64,000 nt of DNA from Rhodoferax sp. GTDB taxonomy: Bacteria > Pseudomonadota > Gammaproteobacteria > Burkholderiales > Burkholderiaceae_C. Below the pieces are notes generated by a model. That model was given only the letters and a program-made list of their open reading frames with translations. It ran no database searches and was not told where the DNA came from. This document shows positions 17,688 to 25,376 of this stretch, piece after piece. Position 1 is the first letter of the stretch, and each line of letters begins with the position of its first letter. A program made the position numbers and the translations under genes. Location of the stretch: the NCBI RefSeq assembly GCF_028689295.1, contig NZ_JAQTWL010000008.1, positions 86,479 through 150,478 on the forward strand. The letters run 5' to 3'.

Positions 17688-18407
17688 ATGCCTAAAAGTA
17701 CACCTGACAGCCCGCCCATCCGCGTTTTGGTAGTCGATGACCACACCTTATTTCGCCGTGGCCTGACCGCGCTGCTGGCGCGCGACGCCGGCCTGCTGGT
17801 GGTGGGCGATGCGGCCGATGCCGGGCAAGCCCAGCGCAAAGCGCAGGAACTGCAGCCCGATGTGATCCTGCTCGACAACCATCTGCCGGGCGTCAACGGC
17901 GTCGATGCCCTGCCCTCGCTGCTCGAAGCGGCCCCCAACGCCTGCATCTTGATGCTGACGGTGAGCGAAGACGAGAACGATCTGGCAGCGGCCCTGCATG
18001 GCGGCGCCAGCGGCTACCTGCTCAAAACCATGGAAGGCGACGACCTGACCGCCGCCGTGCACCGCGCCGCGCAAGGCGACAGCATCATCGCGCCCGAGAT
18101 GATGGGCAAACTGATTGCCGCCTACAAAAATGTGGCGCACAAGTCGGCTGCCGCCACAGACATTGCGCAAAGTACGAGCAGCTTAAAAGCGGCAACGCCG
18201 GCAGCCCAGGCCATGGCCAGCCTGTCACCGCGCGAACTCGACATTTTGCGTGGTATCGCGCGCGGTGCCAGCAACAAGGAAATCGCGCGCGAACACGGCA
18301 TTGTGGAAACCACCGTCAAAATTCACGTGCAACACGTGTTGCGCAAACTGGGCGTTAGCTCAAGGGTCCACGCCGCCGTGATGGCCACGGAACAGGGTTT
18401 GCTTTAA
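17688..18407 (+). CDS. narL: Nitrate/nitrite response regulator NarL
   Basis: Two-domain response regulator of 239 residues. The receiver domain has VLVVDDHTLFRRG, phosphoacceptor Asp in ILLDNHLPGVNG and conserved Lys in YLLKTMEGDDL; a C-terminal LuxR-type helix-turn-helix follows (LSPRELDILRGIARGASNKEIA...VKIHVQHVLRKLGV). A TTG at 17682 would overlap the narX stop, but the ATG at 17688 gives the standard start. It is the partner of NarX; expected targets are nitrate respiration genes such as the NarK-type gene at 23585. The genes narGHJI are not in this window. Confidence 0.93.
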   Translation: MPKSTPDSPPIRVLVVDDHTLFRRGLTALLARDAGLLVVGDAADAGQAQRKAQELQPDVILLDNHLPGVNGVDALPSLLEAAPNACILMLTVSEDENDLAAALHGGASGYLLKTMEGDDLTAAVHRAAQGDSIIAPEMMGKLIAAYKNVAHKSAAATDIAQSTSSLKAATPAAQAMASLSPRELDILRGIARGASNKEIAREHGIVETTVKIHVQHVLRKLGVSSRVHAAVMATEQGLL

Positions 18408-19576
18408 GCCGATGCCAGGGCAACCCGCTTGTAAAGCGCTGCCAGGGTATCTGTCTGCGTCACGATGCCCAGCACTTTGCGATCCTCGTCAATGACGGGA
18501 ATGTGCGGCAGGTTTTTCTCAATCATCAGGCCCATCACCTCGGTGATGGGCGTGTCCAGTCTGGCGCTGCTTACCACCGTGGACATGATCTGATGCACAT
18601 AGATGGCTCGTTTGGGTTTTGCGCCAGGCATACGCTGCAGCATGCCCTGCAAGTGCATCGCCAGACCGGCCGCCGAGGTGTCGTCCATCTGACGCAAAAA
18701 ATCGGCCACACTCAAAATGCCAACCAGCCTGTCGGCATGGTCAAGCACTGGCAAGGCCTTGACTCTATGGTGGCGCAGCCGGTTCCAGGCCAGCTCGATG
18801 TGTGTATCGGTTTTGACCGTAATCACATCGCGTGACATGACATCACCGCAGGCCAGCCCAATATGGCGCTCAAACGCGTGCTCAACCGCCAGGTTGTACA
18901 GCGACACCAATTCGTCCTCCTGAATGTCAACAAAGGTATTGAGCGCCGTGACGGCGCTTGCCAAGTCCGTGTGATCCAGGCCGCTGCGCTGCATCGGCGC
19001 CAGATCCCGGGTGTTATGGTTCTGCACTTTCTCAAGGCTGACCCGGTAAGGGTAAGGCCGCCCCAACAACCAGGTGTTGATGAGCCAGGCGAACAGGAGC
19101 ATCAAAAGAACATTGAGTGCCACCAGGCTCACCGTCTGGGATGTTTGGGTCAGGCCGCCTGGCCCGTCGAGCACCATCAATAGCACCAGGGCGCCGCCGG
19201 GCGGATGGATGCCATTGAATTTGATCATGAGCCAGACTGTGACGGCCACACCGACTGCGGCGGCAAACACGGCATTGGGGATCAAGTGGGTGCACACCAG
19301 ACCCACCAGGGTAGCAAAAAAATAACTGCTGATGACAGACCACGGCTGCGCCACCGGGCTGTGTGGCTGCACAAACAAGATCACCACACTTGCACCTATC
19401 GGAGCAATCAGCCAATTCGAATGCAAGGGCATGGCGTGCAGCAAAAACCCGCACAAGCCAATTCCAAGCAGCGCGCCAAAACTGGATCGCCATTGCTCTG
19501 CCGCCGACATCGAGGGCAGGCTGCTGGACACCCATGCCCGCGCCAAACCGGAAAAACGCAGCACAAACAGTTTCAT
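18404..19576 (-). CDS. HPP family membrane protein with tandem CBS domains
   Basis: Protein of 390 residues with an N-terminal HPP domain of about five helices (HPPGGALVLLMVLDGPGG near residues 123-140 gives the family its name) and two C-terminal CBS domains (VMSRDVITVKTDTHIELAWNRL... and IMSTVVSSARLDTPITEVM). HPP proteins have been linked to nitrite transport in plastids and cyanobacteria; CBS pairs sense adenine nucleotides. Its place between narXL and nsrR fits a role in nitrogen-oxyanion transport, but this is inference. The 3' end overlaps the narL 3' end by 4 bp (convergent). Confidence 0.85.
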   Translation of the reverse strand: MKLFVLRFSGLARAWVSSSLPSMSAAEQWRSSFGALLGIGLCGFLLHAMPLHSNWLIAPIGASVVILFVQPHSPVAQPWSVISSYFFATLVGLVCTHLIPNAVFAAAVGVAVTVWLMIKFNGIHPPGGALVLLMVLDGPGGLTQTSQTVSLVALNVLLMLLFAWLINTWLLGRPYPYRVSLEKVQNHNTRDLAPMQRSGLDHTDLASAVTALNTFVDIQEDELVSLYNLAVEHAFERHIGLACGDVMSRDVITVKTDTHIELAWNRLRHHRVKALPVLDHADRLVGILSVADFLRQMDDTSAAGLAMHLQGMLQRMPGAKPKRAIYVHQIMSTVVSSARLDTPITEVMGLMIEKNLPHIPVIDEDRKVLGIVTQTDTLAALYKRVALASA

Positions 19577-19583
19577 TTTGAGT

Positions 19584-20063
19584 TCAAACCGATGCCCCAG
19601 GCAGGCCGGGAATCAAATGCAGACGCCGTGTTTTTGCTGTGCCACCAACGTTGGCACCAGGCGCCACCAAATCTGCCAGCGTGATGCCATCCAATACCGC
19701 CAGGAAGCTCTGCGTCGCCTGATTCAGCACACCTTTGAGTCTGCAGTTCTGGTTCATCCGGCACTGGTTAAGGTTCGGCTCGAAACACTCAACCACGGAA
19801 AAATCGGTCTCGGTCGCGCGCACGACTGTGCCCAGGCAGAGGTCTTTGGCTGGCAGTGCCAAACGCATGCCCCCACCGCGGCCACGGGTGGTTTCCAGCC
19901 AGCCACGGGCGGCGAGTTGCTGCACGATTTTGGTCAGGTGACTGCGCGAAATGCCGTGACTTTCGGCAATTTCGGTGATCGTCACCGGCTCGCTGCGTTC
20001 CTTGCTGGCAGCGCAGTACATCAGTACGCGCAAGGTGTAGTCGGTCCATTGGGTCAGGCGCAT
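19584..20063 (-). CDS. nsrR: Rrf2-family nitric-oxide-sensing repressor NsrR
   Basis: Rrf2 regulator of 159 residues with N-terminal winged helix (MRLTQWTDYTLRVLMYCA, EIAESHGISRSHLTKIVQQLAARGWLETTRGRGGG) and the three-cysteine iron-sulfur motif C-X8-C-X5-C in ECFEPNLNQCRMNQNCRLKG. This Cys spacing and the RLT-TDY start identify NsrR rather than IscR. NO destroys the cluster and derepresses NO-response genes. It is transcribed divergently from ccoG, with a candidate NsrR half-site in between, so it is likely self-regulated. The C-terminal tail runs about 15 residues beyond the usual end. Confidence 0.93.
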   Translation of the reverse strand: MRLTQWTDYTLRVLMYCAASKERSEPVTITEIAESHGISRSHLTKIVQQLAARGWLETTRGRGGGMRLALPAKDLCLGTVVRATETDFSVVECFEPNLNQCRMNQNCRLKGVLNQATQSFLAVLDGITLADLVAPGANVGGTAKTRRLHLIPGLPGASV

Positions 20064-20084
20064 AGATCAGGGCAGGTTAAATCA

Positions 20085-20107
20085 AAGATGCATTCAATGT
20101 GCCTATT
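20085..20107. promoter_or_regulatory. Candidate NsrR operator between nsrR and ccoG
   Basis: The left half AAGATGCATT matches the known NsrR half-site (AAGATGCATTT) exactly; the right half is weak (GTGCCTA for expected ATGCATC, 4 of 7). It starts 22 bp upstream of the nsrR start and about 85 bp before ccoG, so it could control either or both. Confidence 0.55.
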
Positions 20108-20192
20108 ATCAGGATAAAATAATATTCATATCAAATTCTTCTTTAAGGATGGCACGCAGGCCGACACCACGACCGTTCTGCGCAACGTAAAA

Positions 20193-21650
20193 GTGACAAA
20201 AAAACCGATTCCTCAAAAGATCATTCCGATCCATCCCGTCCCCGTTGACGTAGCGGCTGACAGCGTCTTTTCATTGAGCGACGAATCGGGCAAAATTTAT
20301 CCGCGCAGCGTCGGCGGGTTTTTTACCCGCTTGCGTTGGGTCATGGTCTGGGTCACCCAGCTGGTTTTTTACGGCATCCCCTGGCTCCAGTGGAACGACC
20401 GCCAGGCCGTTTTGTTCGATCTGGCGGGCAGCCGGTTCTATATTTTTGGTCTGGTGTTGCACCCGCAAGACCTGATCTATCTGGCTGTTTTGCTGGTGCT
20501 GGCCGCGCTAGCGCTTTTTTTCTTTACCGCAGTGGCGGGCCGGCTCTGGTGTGGCTACGCTTGCCCGCAAACGGTCTATACCGAGATTTTTTTGTGGCTG
20601 GAACGCATCACGGAAGGGGATCGCCTGGCCCGGATGCGTCTGGATGCCGCTCCCTGGCGCGCTGAGAAAATCATCCGCAAAAGCGCCAAGCAAGCCCTGT
20701 GGATTGGCCTGGGTTTGTTTACCGGTTTTACTTTTGTTGGCTACTTCACGCCCATTCACGACCTGGTGCAGGAGCTCCTGACGCTGTCGTTTTCACCTTG
20801 GGAATGGTTCTGGGTTCTGTTCTATGGTTTGGCCACCTACGGCAACGCGGGTTACCTGCGCGAACAAATCTGCAAACAGATGTGTCCCTATGCCCGCATT
20901 CAAAGTGCCCTGACCGACATGGACTCGATGGTCATCGCTTACGACAGTGTGCGGGGCGATGCCAGGGGCTCACGCGCACGCGCCGCCGACCCCAAGGCGC
21001 TGGGCCTGGGTGATTGCATTGACTGCACGCTATGTGTGCAGGTGTGCCCAACCGGGATCGACATCCGCAATGGGCTGCAAAATGAATGTATCGCCTGCGC
21101 CGCCTGCATCGATGTCTGCGACGAAGTCATGGTCAAAATGAACTACCCCAAGGGGTTGATCCGTTATTCGTCGGGCCGGGGCATCGCCGACAAATTGACA
21201 CCCAGGCAAATGGTGAAACGGGGATGGCGACCGCGCGTGTGGCTTTACGGCGTGCTGTTTCTGGGGGTCGTGGCGATTTTTGTTGGCGGTTTATCCACGC
21301 GCAAGGGCTTTGCCGTGGACATCATCAAGGACCGTGGCACCATGGCACGTGAATTGGGCAATGGCGACATCGAAAACATCTACCGTCTGAAAGTCATGAA
21401 CACCACAGAACACACACAAACCTATACCGCCAGCGTGCAGGGCTTGCCGGGCTTGGCGTTGGTCACCGACCCGGTGCTCAGAGTGCCGGCCACCGGCATC
21501 GGCTCGCTCACCATCCGTCTGACCCTGCCCTTTGAGACGGCACAGGCCTACCGAGGCAAGGCCAGCCCAATTCACTTCCGGGTGGAAACCCGGGAGCGCG
21601 ACAAGGCGGCGGTCGTTGAAGAAAAATCCACTTTTGTCATTCCGCGCTAA
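20193..21650 (+). CDS. ccoG: Cytochrome c oxidase accessory protein CcoG (FixG/RdxA)
   Basis: Membrane ferredoxin-like protein of 485 residues used in copper handling for assembly of cbb3 oxidase. It shows five hydrophobic segments, the motif CGYACPQTVYTEIF near 126-139, CKQMCPYARIQ, and two cluster motifs CIDCTLCVQVCPTG and CIACAACIDVCD near 275-312, then a C-terminal immunoglobulin-like periplasmic domain. The start is GTG at 20193, giving TKKPIPQKIIPIHP; I see no better ATG. No ccoNOPQ genes are present here. Position beside nsrR and followed by DUF3079 and nnrS suggests an NO/oxygen-linked transcript. Confidence 0.92.
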   Translation: MTKKPIPQKIIPIHPVPVDVAADSVFSLSDESGKIYPRSVGGFFTRLRWVMVWVTQLVFYGIPWLQWNDRQAVLFDLAGSRFYIFGLVLHPQDLIYLAVLLVLAALALFFFTAVAGRLWCGYACPQTVYTEIFLWLERITEGDRLARMRLDAAPWRAEKIIRKSAKQALWIGLGLFTGFTFVGYFTPIHDLVQELLTLSFSPWEWFWVLFYGLATYGNAGYLREQICKQMCPYARIQSALTDMDSMVIAYDSVRGDARGSRARAADPKALGLGDCIDCTLCVQVCPTGIDIRNGLQNECIACAACIDVCDEVMVKMNYPKGLIRYSSGRGIADKLTPRQMVKRGWRPRVWLYGVLFLGVVAIFVGGLSTRKGFAVDIIKDRGTMARELGNGDIENIYRLKVMNTTEHTQTYTASVQGLPGLALVTDPVLRVPATGIGSLTIRLTLPFETAQAYRGKASPIHFRVETRERDKAAVVEEKSTFVIPR

Positions 21651-21680
21651 TTGGTTTTAGTGCATCAACCAGCTTCTGAC

Positions 21681-21908
21681 ATGGCCAAGAAATTCCCCGT
21701 TCACCCCGCCAACCCGGAGCGCATCTGCTGGGGCTGTGACCAGTTTTGCGCCATCACGGCGATGGCCTGTTCCAACGAGCGCTCACCCCATCCGTCCGAG
21801 TTGTTTGGCGACGACTGGCTGGCCTGGGGTGATCAGCAACTCGCACCCAGCAGCGCGCCGACTGGCCCCAGCACCCCGGCAGACCCCAACACGGAAAAAC
21901 AGGCATGA
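21681..21908 (+). CDS. DUF3079 small cysteine-containing protein
   Basis: Protein of 75 residues whose N-terminal half matches the DUF3079 pattern: AKKFPVHPANPERICWGCDQFC, then MACSNERSPHPSELFGDDW. Four cysteines (CWGC, C, C) suggest binding of a metal or cluster. I chose the ATG at 21681; an open frame begins earlier but the extra residues do not resemble the family. It sits between ccoG and nnrS, and its stop overlaps the nnrS start, so co-translation with nnrS is likely. Function unknown. Confidence 0.8.
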   Translation: MAKKFPVHPANPERICWGCDQFCAITAMACSNERSPHPSELFGDDWLAWGDQQLAPSSAPTGPSTPADPNTEKQA

Positions 21909-23098
21909 CGATCCCGATTGCAAACAATGTCCCTGCGCCACCCGCACCCCAAGGCATGCCCTGGATACGCCTGGCTTTCCGGCCGTTTTACCTGGGTGCG
22001 GCCCTGCTGGCGGCCTTGATCGTGCCACTCTGGGTGGCGGTCTTTCTTGGCGCGCTCCGTTGGCAATCCACGCCGCCGCCCTTGCTCTGGCACGCCCACG
22101 AAATGCTGTTTGGTTTTGCCATCGCGGTCATCGTGGGGTTTCTGATGACCGCAGGCAAAACCTGGACCGGACTCGCCACCCCGCGTGGCCCGGCCTTGGG
22201 GTTTTTGATCCTGCTCTGGCTCAGCGCACGCGTGGCTTCGCTGGTGGCGCCTTACGCGGTGTTTGCAGTGCTGGACCTGGCGCTGCTGCCCGCGGTGGGG
22301 CTGATTTTTCTACGCTTGCTGATCCGCTCACGCAATTGGCGCAATGTGCCGCTGGCGCTGATTTTGTTGTTGCTGATGGGGGTGAATTTGACCTTCCATT
22401 TGTCAGCCAAGGGGATGATCAACCTGGACCCGATGCGCAGTCTGTATGCCGGGCTGGGTTTTGTCGTCATCATCGAATGCGTGATGGCCGGACGCGTGGT
22501 GCCATTTTTCACCACCAGCGCCCTGCCGAATCTCAAAATCATCACCCTACCCTGGCTGGACCGCGTTGCGCTGGCGGCCACCGTGGTTGGCATGGCGCTG
22601 TGGGTGACCGACTGGCACAACGGGCTGGCCAGCGCGGCATTGGCCCTGGCTTTCGCGCTCAACCTGATTCGCCAGTGGCGCTGGCATTCGCTGGCCACGC
22701 TGCGTCGCCCCATTTTGTGGATCTTGCACGCTGCCCACCTTTGGTTGATTCTGGGCTTGGGCTTGCTGGCGCTGGCGCAGTTGGGTCTGGTTACCACATC
22801 GCTCGGTGTCCATGCGCTGGGCGTCGGCGCCACCGGTGGCTTGATCCTGGGCATGATGACGCGCACCGCGCGCGGCCATACCGGTCGCCCGTTGACGGCA
22901 GATGCACCAGAGATGGCAATTTATGCGTTGATCATGCTGGCCGCGCTGCTGCGGGTGCTGTTGCCGATGCTGGCACCGTCGCTCTACGTCGATGCGCTGG
23001 TGGCATCAGCCGCTGCCTGGAGTGCCGCGTTCCTGATCTACCTGTGGCAATACACACCCTGGCTGGTGAGTGCGCGGCCTGATGGCAAGGACGGCTAG
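21905..23098 (+). CDS. nnrS: NnrS family haem/copper membrane protein (second copy)
   Basis: Second NnrS protein, 397 residues, about twelve transmembrane segments. It has the conserved WHAHEMLFGFAIAVIVGF, GRVVPFFTTSA and GVGATGGLILGMMTRTARGHTGRP motifs. ATGA overlap with DUF3079 at 21905-21908 indicates coupling, and the transcript probably begins at ccoG. The gene at 23113 converges on it. With the copy at 14528, the window devotes two NnrS proteins to nitrosative stress. Confidence 0.92.
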   Translation: MTIPIANNVPAPPAPQGMPWIRLAFRPFYLGAALLAALIVPLWVAVFLGALRWQSTPPPLLWHAHEMLFGFAIAVIVGFLMTAGKTWTGLATPRGPALGFLILLWLSARVASLVAPYAVFAVLDLALLPAVGLIFLRLLIRSRNWRNVPLALILLLLMGVNLTFHLSAKGMINLDPMRSLYAGLGFVVIIECVMAGRVVPFFTTSALPNLKIITLPWLDRVALAATVVGMALWVTDWHNGLASAALALAFALNLIRQWRWHSLATLRRPILWILHAAHLWLILGLGLLALAQLGLVTTSLGVHALGVGATGGLILGMMTRTARGHTGRPLTADAPEMAIYALIMLAALLRVLLPMLAPSLYVDALVASAAAWSAAFLIYLWQYTPWLVSARPDGKDG

Positions 23099-23112
23099 CG
23101 GTTTCGGTGCAG

Positions 23113-23373
23113 TCAAATTCGTGCAAAGTCAATCACGATGGCACCGGGTTCGCGCTGCACGTACGCAATCGTCACCGCCTCGCCAAAACGGGCACCCAGT
23201 TGATGCAACAAGGGAATCGGGTCGTGGTCATTGCAGAAACGCATGGTCTCGCCGGGTTGCAGCGCATCCAGCGCACCAAATATCGCGGCGTGGCGAAAGC
23301 GTTTGGCAACGCCGCGGGCGTCGAATGGGTAAATCGCTTCGGGGGTGACGTGACCGGTGGCACAGGAACTCAT
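23113..23373 (-). CDS. DUF2249 domain protein
   Basis: Protein of 86 residues that is a single DUF2249 domain: FDARGVAKRFRHAAIFGALDAL, then the core GETMRFCNDHDPIPLLHQL near 41-60. Such small proteins occur in NsrR regulons together with hemerythrin-like and NnrS proteins and may bind haem or act in redox steps; the activity is not established. An NsrR-like operator lies 23-45 bp upstream of its start, which is the best operator in this window. It converges with nnrS. Confidence 0.88.
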   Translation of the reverse strand: MSSCATGHVTPEAIYPFDARGVAKRFRHAAIFGALDALQPGETMRFCNDHDPIPLLHQLGARFGEAVTIAYVQREPGAIVIDFARI

Positions 23374-23395
23374 GGCTTGACTCCAAATAAATTTA

Positions 23396-23418
23396 AAGAT
23401 TCATTGTAGATGCATCAA
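23396..23418 (-). promoter_or_regulatory. NsrR operator upstream of the DUF2249 gene
   Basis: The dyad GATTCAT-N5-ATGCATC has the same 5-bp spacing as the known NsrR consensus (GATGCAT-N5-ATACATC) and only one mismatch between its own arms. It starts 22 bp upstream of the DUF2249 start codon on the minus strand, so bound NsrR would block the promoter. Confidence 0.7.
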
Positions 23419-23456
23419 TTAGGTTGCAAGCAAAAAATAGCGCCAAAATCCTGCCG

Positions 23457-23474
23457 CTAGTTCTTCAGAACTAG
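23457..23474. promoter_or_regulatory. 18-bp dyad upstream of the NarK-type gene
   Basis: Perfect 8-bp arms CTAGTTCT-TC-AGAACTAG, with a further half-site CTAGTTC at 23491-23497. It lies about 110-130 bp before the transporter start. It does not look like a NarL heptamer, an FNR box or an NsrR site. Binding factor unknown. Confidence 0.5.
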
Positions 23475-23584
23475 TCCTGACGATTTGCCTCTAGTTCCAA
23501 ATTCTGCCGCCACCCGTTCCACAGAGGGATTCCGCAAAAGGCCTGCAAAACCTAAAGTCATCACAACCCCAAAGGAGTTTCGTT

Positions 23585-24841
23585 ATGACCAAGAAAGGGC
23601 AAGCCCTGTCGGTGCTGATCGTGAGCACCTTCGCCTTCACCGTGTGTTTCATGGTGTGGATGATGTTTGCGGTGATCGGCATTCCGATCAAGAAGACGCT
23701 CGACCTCAATTCGACCCAATTCGGCTTGCTGATGGCCATGCCGGTGCTCACAGGCTCGCTGATCCGCGTGCCGCTGGGCATCTGGACCGACAAGTTTGGC
23801 GGCCGCATCGTGTTTGCCGTGCTGATGGCCATTACCGTGCCAGCCATCTGGGTCATGACCTACGCCACAGCGTATTGGCACTACCTGGTGATCGGTCTGT
23901 TCGTGGGGCTGGCCGGGGGCTCGTTTTCGGTCGGCACGCCTTACGTGGCGCGCTGGTTTCCCAAAAAGCAGCAGGGCTTTGCCATGGGTATCTTCGGCAT
24001 GGGCAACGCCGGTGCGGCACTCAACAAGTTTGTCGCCCCGGCACTGGTGGTGGGCTTTGGCTGGACCATGGTGCCGCAGGTCTATGCCGGCATCATGCTC
24101 GGCACGGTCATTTTGTTCTGGATGTTTTCGCACAGCGACCCGGCCCACCACGCGGCCAAGCAAGTGCCGTTCATGGCCCAGCTCAAGGCCCTGAAAGACC
24201 CCACGGTCTTCAAATACTGCCAGTACTACAGCATCGTGTTCGGCGGCTACGTCGCTTTAAGTCTGTGGATGGTGCAGTACTACGTGGGTGAGTTTGGCCT
24301 GGACATCCGCACCGCTGCCCTGCTGGCGGCCTGCTTCTCTTTGCCCGGCGGCATTTTGCGCGCGCTGGGCGGCTGGCTGTCAGACAAATACGGCGCCCAC
24401 TCGATGACCTGGTGGGTGCTGTGGGTGAGCTGGATCTGCCTGTTCCTGCTGAGCTACCCGCAAACCGATTTCACCATTGCCACCGTCGATGGCCCCAAAA
24501 CCTTTCACGTCGGCCTGAACGTTTACCTGTTCACCATTCTGATGTTCACACTGGGCGTGGCCTGGGGCTTTGGCAAGGCCAGCGTGTTCAAGTACATCAG
24601 CGACGACTACCACCACAACATCGGCGCCGTGAGCGGCATCGTCGGGCTGGCGGGTGGCATGGGCGGCTTTTTGTTGCCCATCATGTTCGGTGGCCTGATG
24701 GACCTGACCGGCATCCGCTCCAGCGCCTTCATGCTGATGTACGGTATCGTCTGGGTGTCCCTGATCTGGATGTACCTGACCGAGGTGCGGCGCTCCGAAT
24801 TCATGGTAAAACCCACGGCTGCCCCAGCTTTGAAGCACTGA
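23585..24841 (+). CDS. narK: Nitrate/nitrite MFS transporter, NarK/NasA type
   Basis: Major facilitator of 418 residues with twelve hydrophobic segments. Family hallmarks are RVPLGIWTDKFGGRIVFAVLMAITVPA near residues 58-83 (with the nitrate-binding Arg region), GLAGGSFSVGTPYVARWFPKKQQGFAMGIFGMGNAGAA with the NarK nitrate signature near 107-145, and a second G-rich signature GIVGLAGGMGGFLLPI near 350-365. It resembles NarK1 (nitrate/proton) rather than fused NarK1-NarK2. A good AAAGGAG site precedes the ATG. Likely regulated by NarL and anaerobiosis. The usual narGHJI genes do not follow; a PAS protein gene does. Confidence 0.9.
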   Translation: MTKKGQALSVLIVSTFAFTVCFMVWMMFAVIGIPIKKTLDLNSTQFGLLMAMPVLTGSLIRVPLGIWTDKFGGRIVFAVLMAITVPAIWVMTYATAYWHYLVIGLFVGLAGGSFSVGTPYVARWFPKKQQGFAMGIFGMGNAGAALNKFVAPALVVGFGWTMVPQVYAGIMLGTVILFWMFSHSDPAHHAAKQVPFMAQLKALKDPTVFKYCQYYSIVFGGYVALSLWMVQYYVGEFGLDIRTAALLAACFSLPGGILRALGGWLSDKYGAHSMTWWVLWVSWICLFLLSYPQTDFTIATVDGPKTFHVGLNVYLFTILMFTLGVAWGFGKASVFKYISDDYHHNIGAVSGIVGLAGGMGGFLLPIMFGGLMDLTGIRSSAFMLMYGIVWVSLIWMYLTEVRRSEFMVKPTAAPALKH

Positions 24842-24862
24842 AATACCCCAAAGGAAATAGAC

Positions 24863-25312
24863 ATGTCCAACATCGAAGGCAAGCAAGCGGCAAACCTCCC
24901 GGAAGCCATTCTGCAATTCATGCCGGAAGCGCTGATTTTTTCGGACCTCGAAGGCATCATTCGCCTCTGGAATCCGGCTGCCGAAACCCTCTTCGGCTTT
25001 AAGGCTGCTGAAGCCATCGGGCAAAGCCTCGACCTCATCATTCCAGAACGATTACGCAAACCCCACTGGGACGGATTCAACATGGCGGTTTCCCGTGGCG
25101 GCACAAAGCCCGGCAGAAGCTCGGCCATCACACGTTCCCTGCATAAAAATGGTGAGCAAATCTACGTGGACATGAGTTTCATGATGGTCAAAAACCCGTC
25201 CGGTGAAATGCTCGGTGCCATGGCAGTTGCCCGGGATGCCACGGCGCGATTTCAGGAAGAAAAAAACCTGCGGCGTCAGCTTGCCGAATTAACCCCCAAA
25301 CCAGCCTCCTAA
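24863..25312 (+). CDS. Stand-alone PAS-domain protein
   Basis: Protein of 149 residues made almost wholly of one PAS domain: FMPEALIFSDLEGIIRLWNPAAETLFGFKAAEAIGQSLDLIIPERLR, then the PAC end MGAMAVARDATARFQEEKNLRRQLAEL with a short coiled coil. There is no output domain. It starts 21 bp after the nitrate transporter with AAAGGA, so it is co-transcribed. It may work as a haem- or flavin-based sensor acting through a partner, or modulate the transporter; both are guesses. Confidence 0.85.
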   Translation: MSNIEGKQAANLPEAILQFMPEALIFSDLEGIIRLWNPAAETLFGFKAAEAIGQSLDLIIPERLRKPHWDGFNMAVSRGGTKPGRSSAITRSLHKNGEQIYVDMSFMMVKNPSGEMLGAMAVARDATARFQEEKNLRRQLAELTPKPAS

Positions 25313-25376
25313 GACGGCCTGCCGGCGTTAAAGTGGCGGCGTTGCGGACTCTGCCGCACGCCACCGGAGACGTTCG

